Origin: Loki-b32 sp964493385
Lineage (GTDB): Archaea; Asgardarchaeota; Lokiarchaeia; Sigyniarchaeales; SOKP01
Assembly: GCA_964493385.1 (NCBI GenBank)
Contig: CAZBNW010000082.1
Coordinates: 1 to 11,367 of the forward strand
Reading direction: 5' to 3'
Length of the DNA stretch: 11,367 nt
A program made the translations under genes and the position numbers. The notes beneath the pieces were generated by a model. It was not told the origin of the DNA. It saw only the letters and a list, made by a program, of their open reading frames with translations, and searched no databases. Positions 7,118-11,367 of this stretch are shown here, piece by piece. Each line of letters opens with the position of its first letter. The first letter of the stretch is position 1.

Positions 7118-10100
7118 TTGAGTAATGTGGAAGAGAAATCTGCTTATCCGTATATCACAAAATTCAAAAAAGAACCATTTAAATCTTTTATTAGTATAAA
7201 TGGGAGAGATATAAGGAACTTTTATTATAGCAAATATAATAAATTAGCTGATTTTTATCAGTTTTTTAATCAAAAGATATTAGAGCTCCCTAAGTTAAAT
7301 TTAGAGACTGTTCTTTGGTTTCTCTTACTCCGAAAATATATGAAAAAAGATAAAAAAGAAAAAAGAGATGAGTTATTTAAATTTATTAAAAAATGTGAAG
7401 TCCAACAATATGATCAGTTAGGTTTCAAAATATCACCTAATTCCCAGAAAATACCTGATATCTATTCTACTTATCTAGCATTATCTTGTCTAAAAAACTT
7501 GGGACTTTTGAGAGAGTATTTAATTTCTGATGATCAGAATCGTTTTAAAGATGAAATTAGAAACTTCTTATTATCCCATAAGAAAGGAAGTACATTTTTA
7601 CATTGTCATGATAAAGAGTGTGATATTTGTAAGAAAATATCGCCTGCAAGGACACTATATTATGTTTTGGAAATCTTCTCACTTCTGGGTGTTGATGTTC
7701 GAATTAATAGGGACCAATTTCGGTCATATTTAGGCGATAGAAAGAGAGGATCATCGTTAATTTTTAGAGAAGTTTGCCTTAAATTTTTAGATTTAGATTT
7801 TGAAGTAAAAGATAAAGAAATCCAATTCCTTCAACAACTTCAAAAAGAAAATGGTGGCTTTAGTTTTAATCAAATGGATAATATTGATACCACTTTTTGG
7901 TTAGTTTATATTCTTGAACTTTATTCATGGTTATTAGATTATAATCCTGCAGGGATCTATTCTTTCATAAATTTAAAATTAAAAGAAATTATAAATGCTC
8001 AAGAAAAATGGAATTCTGCTAATTTAAATGAAACTTCAAAATTAATAATTCTTTTATCTCTGATTTGGAAAAAGTTCATTGATGAAATTGAAAGAGTACT
8101 ATTTAAACAATTAGAAAAAGAAAAATTTATAGATCTTAGTCAATTAAAAACCACATTTGGTTTGGCAGAATATTTTGAGGAACTAATCTCGTATATTAAT
8201 ATTAATTACAATTTCAAATTAACAATTTTAGATAATGATAAAGAATTTAAGAAATATATTAGTAATTTTAGCCATGGAAAGAGGGAATTTTTTCAAAATT
8301 TCTATGATAAAATTCATAAAAATAGTATTGTTTCTCTTTCTGAGCTTTTCAAGCAATATAGAGCGCTTAATCATGAACCATTGAAATTAAAAGAAGAAGT
8401 TTTTCCTATAATCAAAGATATGGTAAACAAAAATTTTTTTAAAGGTAGTATTAGAACAAAAAAAGCTTTTTTAGGTTTTAAAACAAAATACCACTTCTAT
8501 TTGAACTATGTTTTGAAAAAAATTATAATCTCTGATGTAGACATAAATACAGAAAGATTATATGAAGAAAAAGAAAAATTGGAAGATTTTAAGAATGATA
8601 TCTATAATATGACATTAAAATTAAAGAATGTGTCTATTCAGATACAGGAAGAAATCGAGAGTTATCTTTTAATTAACGAGATAGACTATGCAAAAGAGAG
8701 ATTAAAATTTATTTTACGTAATGCTTTAATGGAAGCAGATTTTTTAAATGAAAATATTGAAAACTCATTTAATGAAGTTCTAGTATATATTAATTTTCAA
8801 ACAATTTTAGAGTCTGAAATTGCTCAGTGGAATAAACTGTACACAGATTTACAAAAAAGGCTAACAGAATTAGATTCCTATCTTAAAGGGAAAATCCAAG
8901 AAAAAGAAGAATTAAGAAATTTAGATAATTTATTGGATAACCTCAAAGAAAAAGTGGTTATCGTTGAAGAGGATTTGAACAAGAAATTTGATTCTTTCAA
9001 AAAACTTTTTAATGAAAACCTTGAAAGAGACTACAGTAATGAAAAATTCAATTTTATTATTCAAGATTTAAATAAGCTTTCTCAAAACATAAGAAAATAT
9101 GATCAAATAATATATAAAGTATCTCAACAGGTTACAACCAAAGAAAAAAAAATTATTAAAAAACATAAGAAAGTAATTGATAATTGGATAAGAGTTAAAG
9201 AAGAATTTGAAACAGAACTTCATTTTTATACAGATGGTTTTCAATTTTTTAACATTAATTTTAAAAAGATTGAGGAGATTAATGAGCTTATAAAAATTGA
9301 TATAGAAAAAATCAGTGAAAAAGCTAAAAGTAAAATTATCACAAATCAATTTCAAGATGCCTTTGAAATCATCAAAAGAGAATCAGATCTTTTACTGAGC
9401 GCAAAAATTAATGAAATTAAAGAATTTCAATCTATTATAAAGAAAGAGATAAAAAGCAAACAAAAACTCTATTTACTTTATCGTCATTTACAAGATAAAC
9501 TAGAAAATTTGGAAGCTAATGTGATTGAATTAATCTCTAATCAAGTGAAATCTTTAAAGACTAAAGTTATTGAAGAAAGAAATAGAGCTAAAATCGAAGA
9601 TTTTGATAATTTTGTTTCTCAAGAGATGTTTAAATTTAAATCTGAGTTAAATACAATTAAAACAGAATTAGATAATTCGATTGATCTAAAAATTGAAGAT
9701 GTTATTAAAAAATTCGATAATCTTCATAACAATTATGACAGAACAAACAAAATATATTTAAAAAAATTAAATGAATGTAGTAAAAGCATTGAAGATTTTA
9801 ATGAAAAATCAAAATTAAGTATTATACAATGGGAAAAATTTAATGATTTTTTTACTAGTGAATTGACAATTTTAAAAGAGGGATACATTAACAATATAAT
9901 TTCAAATAAAATAAGCGTAATGGCTATTGAAAAAAAAACAAACCATATTAAGTTAGTCGATTTAAAGAATGAAGTAAAACTATCATGTAAGGTTCTCATT
10001 AACAGATTAAAGGATATGATTGATATTTCGAAGATTAATGCAAAACTTAATGAAGAGGAGAAATCTATTTTGGTATTTACAGATTATTATTATTTAAATA

Positions 10101-11367
10101 AAGAACTTAAGAATTATATTGATAATAACTTATTAAAATTAAATAGAGAGAGAATCGGAAAGATTTTAGCTTTATATGATTCGAGTGTAAGGAATAGAAC
10201 ATTGAAAATAAATATGCTAGAACTTGAAAATAGAATCAATGATTTAAGAATTTTTGAAGATGTTCTTCCAAAACAGTTTTATGAAAAAGTTAAAGACCTC
10301 CAAATTAATCAAGAAAGAGAAGAATTTCTTCAAACCAAACAACATTTTGAATCAATTTTAGAAAATGAAAGAGCAGCTATAAAGAGGATAAAATATAGTT
10401 TAGAAGTATTTAGTAAGATGCAGAATTTCATCGAACAACAATTCAATACTCTTAATATTGAATTAATAAAATATGTTAATAAAGTTTTCAAAGGAGTAGA
10501 AGGACATGACAATTATTTAAAAACTCAGGAAACTTTTGAGAGTAAAAAGCGAGATTTTAAGGATACCTTAATAAAATCTCAAGATAAAATTGAAGAACAA
10601 ATAAATATATTATCAAACAAACCTGGTGATTCAAGTAAATTAGTACCTGAAATTAGGGAGTTATATGTTAAAGCAAAAAATAATTTTTCAAATGAATACA
10701 GCAACAAAATGCAAAAAATTAGTGATCATGTTATAGTAATGAAGAACGAATCATTCCGCGAAAAAATATTGATTCTTATCAATAATAATAAAATATATTT
10801 GAGTCAATTGCTTGGTAATTTGGAAAGAAAAGTAGCAGATAATATAGAAATTAAAGAATTCAAGAAGTGTAATATATTAATTCAAAAGAGAGCAAAGAGT
10901 ATTGATTCGGAGATTAAGGAGATTAATAGACACCTTGGTACTAAGATAAAAGTTTTTTCTAGGCAGTCAAAAAATTTTGGTCAAATATCAAAATTTATAC
11001 TAGAAGACTTCAATAAATTTATTGATGAATATTCAGAGATTTTGAGTGAAAAAGTAAAAGCACTGGAACGTTTGATACTAAAATCGTACATTGATATGAC
11101 CATTAAGGCTGTAGCAAACGAATATTTAACAATTGGTTTCTTAAATAATGAACTAAAAATAAAAAAACAAAATATCCAAGACCATTTACTATTTCTAATA
11201 AGTGCTGGAGAATTAGAGGGTAAGTTTGATCCAAGGTTCATGATTTACTTTGAAAATCCAGAAGTATTAGATGAATTAGATGAAACTGAATTAGAAGTAA
11301 TAAAAAGTACTAATTATAAAGTAAATATGATGCTACGTCATCTAAAGAATTTTGCTAGCCAATATGG
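7118..11367 (+). CDS. Giant coiled-coil protein with N-terminal prenyltransferase-like helical repeats and a PCI-like winged helix, truncated by window edge
   Basis: One frame stays open for 1416 codons and leaves the window without a stop. An in-frame TAA at 7109 bounds it upstream. TTG 7118 is the likely start (GGGG at 7103-7106 is a possible ribosome-binding site; GTG 7127 is second choice; the first in-frame ATG would lose about 70 residues). Residues 95-290 show three degenerate alpha/alpha-toroid repeats of prenyltransferase/squalene-cyclase type: D99-QLGF with PDIYSTYLAL; GSTF (157-160) with ARTLYYVLEI; and QKENGGFSF (242-250) with NIDTTFWLVYILEL. The second repeat carries a Cys/His cluster (Cys163, His164, Cys168, Cys171). 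Residues 321-372 and 403-462 could be winged helices. From 431 to 1050 there is no proline, and 480-1300 is rich in Glu, Lys, Leu, Ile and Asn, fitting long coiled coils. Residues 1319-1380 look like a PCI-type winged helix. No P-loop, signal peptide or membrane segment is visible. A scaffold or tether role is inference. Confidence 0.8.
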   Translation, partial: MSNVEEKSAYPYITKFKKEPFKSFISINGRDIRNFYYSKYNKLADFYQFFNQKILELPKLNLETVLWFLLLRKYMKKDKKEKRDELFKFIKKCEVQQYDQLGFKISPNSQKIPDIYSTYLALSCLKNLGLLREYLISDDQNRFKDEIRNFLLSHKKGSTFLHCHDKECDICKKISPARTLYYVLEIFSLLGVDVRINRDQFRSYLGDRKRGSSLIFREVCLKFLDLDFEVKDKEIQFLQQLQKENGGFSFNQMDNIDTTFWLVYILELYSWLLDYNPAGIYSFINLKLKEIINAQEKWNSANLNETSKLIILLSLIWKKFIDEIERVLFKQLEKEKFIDLSQLKTTFGLAEYFEELISYININYNFKLTILDNDKEFKKYISNFSHGKREFFQNFYDKIHKNSIVSLSELFKQYRALNHEPLKLKEEVFPIIKDMVNKNFFKGSIRTKKAFLGFKTKYHFYLNYVLKKIIISDVDINTERLYEEKEKLEDFKNDIYNMTLKLKNVSIQIQEEIESYLLINEIDYAKERLKFILRNALMEADFLNENIENSFNEVLVYINFQTILESEIAQWNKLYTDLQKRLTELDSYLKGKIQEKEELRNLDNLLDNLKEKVVIVEEDLNKKFDSFKKLFNENLERDYSNEKFNFIIQDLNKLSQNIRKYDQIIYKVSQQVTTKEKKIIKKHKKVIDNWIRVKEEFETELHFYTDGFQFFNINFKKIEEINELIKIDIEKISEKAKSKIITNQFQDAFEIIKRESDLLLSAKINEIKEFQSIIKKEIKSKQKLYLLYRHLQDKLENLEANVIELISNQVKSLKTKVIEERNRAKIEDFDNFVSQEMFKFKSELNTIKTELDNSIDLKIEDVIKKFDNLHNNYDRTNKIYLKKLNECSKSIEDFNEKSKLSIIQWEKFNDFFTSELTILKEGYINNIISNKISVMAIEKKTNHIKLVDLKNEVKLSCKVLINRLKDMIDISKINAKLNEEEKSILVFTDYYYLNKELKNYIDNNLLKLNRERIGKILALYDSSVRNRTLKINMLELENRINDLRIFEDVLPKQFYEKVKDLQINQEREEFLQTKQHFESILENERAAIKRIKYSLEVFSKMQNFIEQQFNTLNIELIKYVNKVFKGVEGHDNYLKTQETFESKKRDFKDTLIKSQDKIEEQINILSNKPGDSSKLVPEIRELYVKAKNNFSNEYSNKMQKISDHVIVMKNESFREKILILINNNKIYLSQLLGNLERKVADNIEIKEFKKCNILIQKRAKSIDSEIKEINRHLGTKIKVFSRQSKNFGQISKFILEDFNKFIDEYSEILSEKVKALERLILKSYIDMTIKAVANEYLTIGFLNNELKIKKQNIQDHLLFLISAGELEGKFDPRFMIYFENPEVLDELDETELEVIKSTNYKVNMMLRHLKNFASQY

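Noticed and set aside
7530..7733. A 67-codon + strand frame with an ATG inside the giant gene
   Set aside because: It overlaps the 1416-codon frame in another phase, has no recognisable pattern and lies over the conserved-looking toroid repeats.
7118..8000. Active protein prenyltransferase or terpene cyclase
   Set aside because: Only about three degenerate repeats are visible, the DxDD cyclase motif is absent, and the Asp/Cys/His zinc site of farnesyltransferase is not recognisable.
9068..11241. Several minus-strand frames of 60-95 codons rich in Phe and Leu
   Set aside because: They are the reverse reading of Lys/Glu/Asn-rich coiled-coil codons; none has a ribosome-binding site or a known motif.
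7118..11367. SMC/Rad50-like ATPase or motor protein
   Set aside because: A long coil invites this, but the N-terminus has no Walker A P-loop and instead shows toroid repeats. Only the part beyond the window could change this.
1..11367. CRISPR array, tRNA, rRNA, insertion sequence or attachment site
   Set aside because: No regularly spaced repeats, cloverleaf, transposase, integrase or flanking direct repeats were seen on either strand.

Overview
The window reads as AT-rich archaeal DNA. I think an Asgard (Lokiarchaeia-like) archaeon is most likely, with moderate confidence and no database search behind it. The archaeal signs are TATA-like boxes about 25-30 bases ahead of genes, Shine-Dalgarno sites such as GGAGG, U-rich terminators, an ADP-forming acyl-CoA synthetase, an HdrD-type iron-sulfur protein beside a flavoprotein, a C13 (legumain-like) peptidase behind a membrane anchor, and a very long Lys/Ile/Asn-rich coiled-coil protein. 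The zinc-ribbon protein near the left end resembles a family I associate with Lokiarchaeia, but that is memory only.

Layout. (1) At 1-557 on the minus strand is the N-terminal part of an ADP-forming acyl-CoA synthetase; it runs off the left edge. (2) Divergent from it, 721-1296 encodes a small zinc-ribbon protein of unknown function. (3) 1493-4389 is a two-gene redox operon: a flavoprotein of the vanillyl-alcohol oxidase / p-cresol methylhydroxylase type, then an HdrD/GlcF-like protein with two cubane-cluster motifs and two CCG domains. The genes are 20 bases apart with a strong ribosome-binding site, and a terminator follows. (4) 4550-6031 and 6222-6911 are two cell-surface genes: a membrane-anchored C13 peptidase with a beta-sandwich apparently inserted into its peptidase fold, and a two-TM protein with an Ig-like extracellular domain. 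Both are rich in N-glycosylation sequons. (5) From 7118 to the right edge runs one uninterrupted frame of 1416 codons that continues beyond the window. Its product has prenyltransferase/squalene-cyclase-like helical repeats with a Cys/His cluster, two possible internal winged helices, a 620-residue stretch without proline that looks mostly coiled coil, and a PCI-like winged helix near the window end.

How the genes may work together. The synthetase could make ATP from acyl-CoA thioesters, and the flavoprotein/Fe-S pair could move electrons from an alcohol, hydroxyacid or phenol-like substrate to a cellular carrier, which fits an anaerobic fermentative or syntrophic organism. The two surface genes each appear to have their own promoter and may only be neighbours. 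The giant coiled-coil protein is the most unusual item. I know no characterised protein with this domain order; a scaffold or tether role is inference. No tRNA, rRNA, CRISPR array, transposase or integrase was seen, and no gap between genes exceeds about 210 bases.
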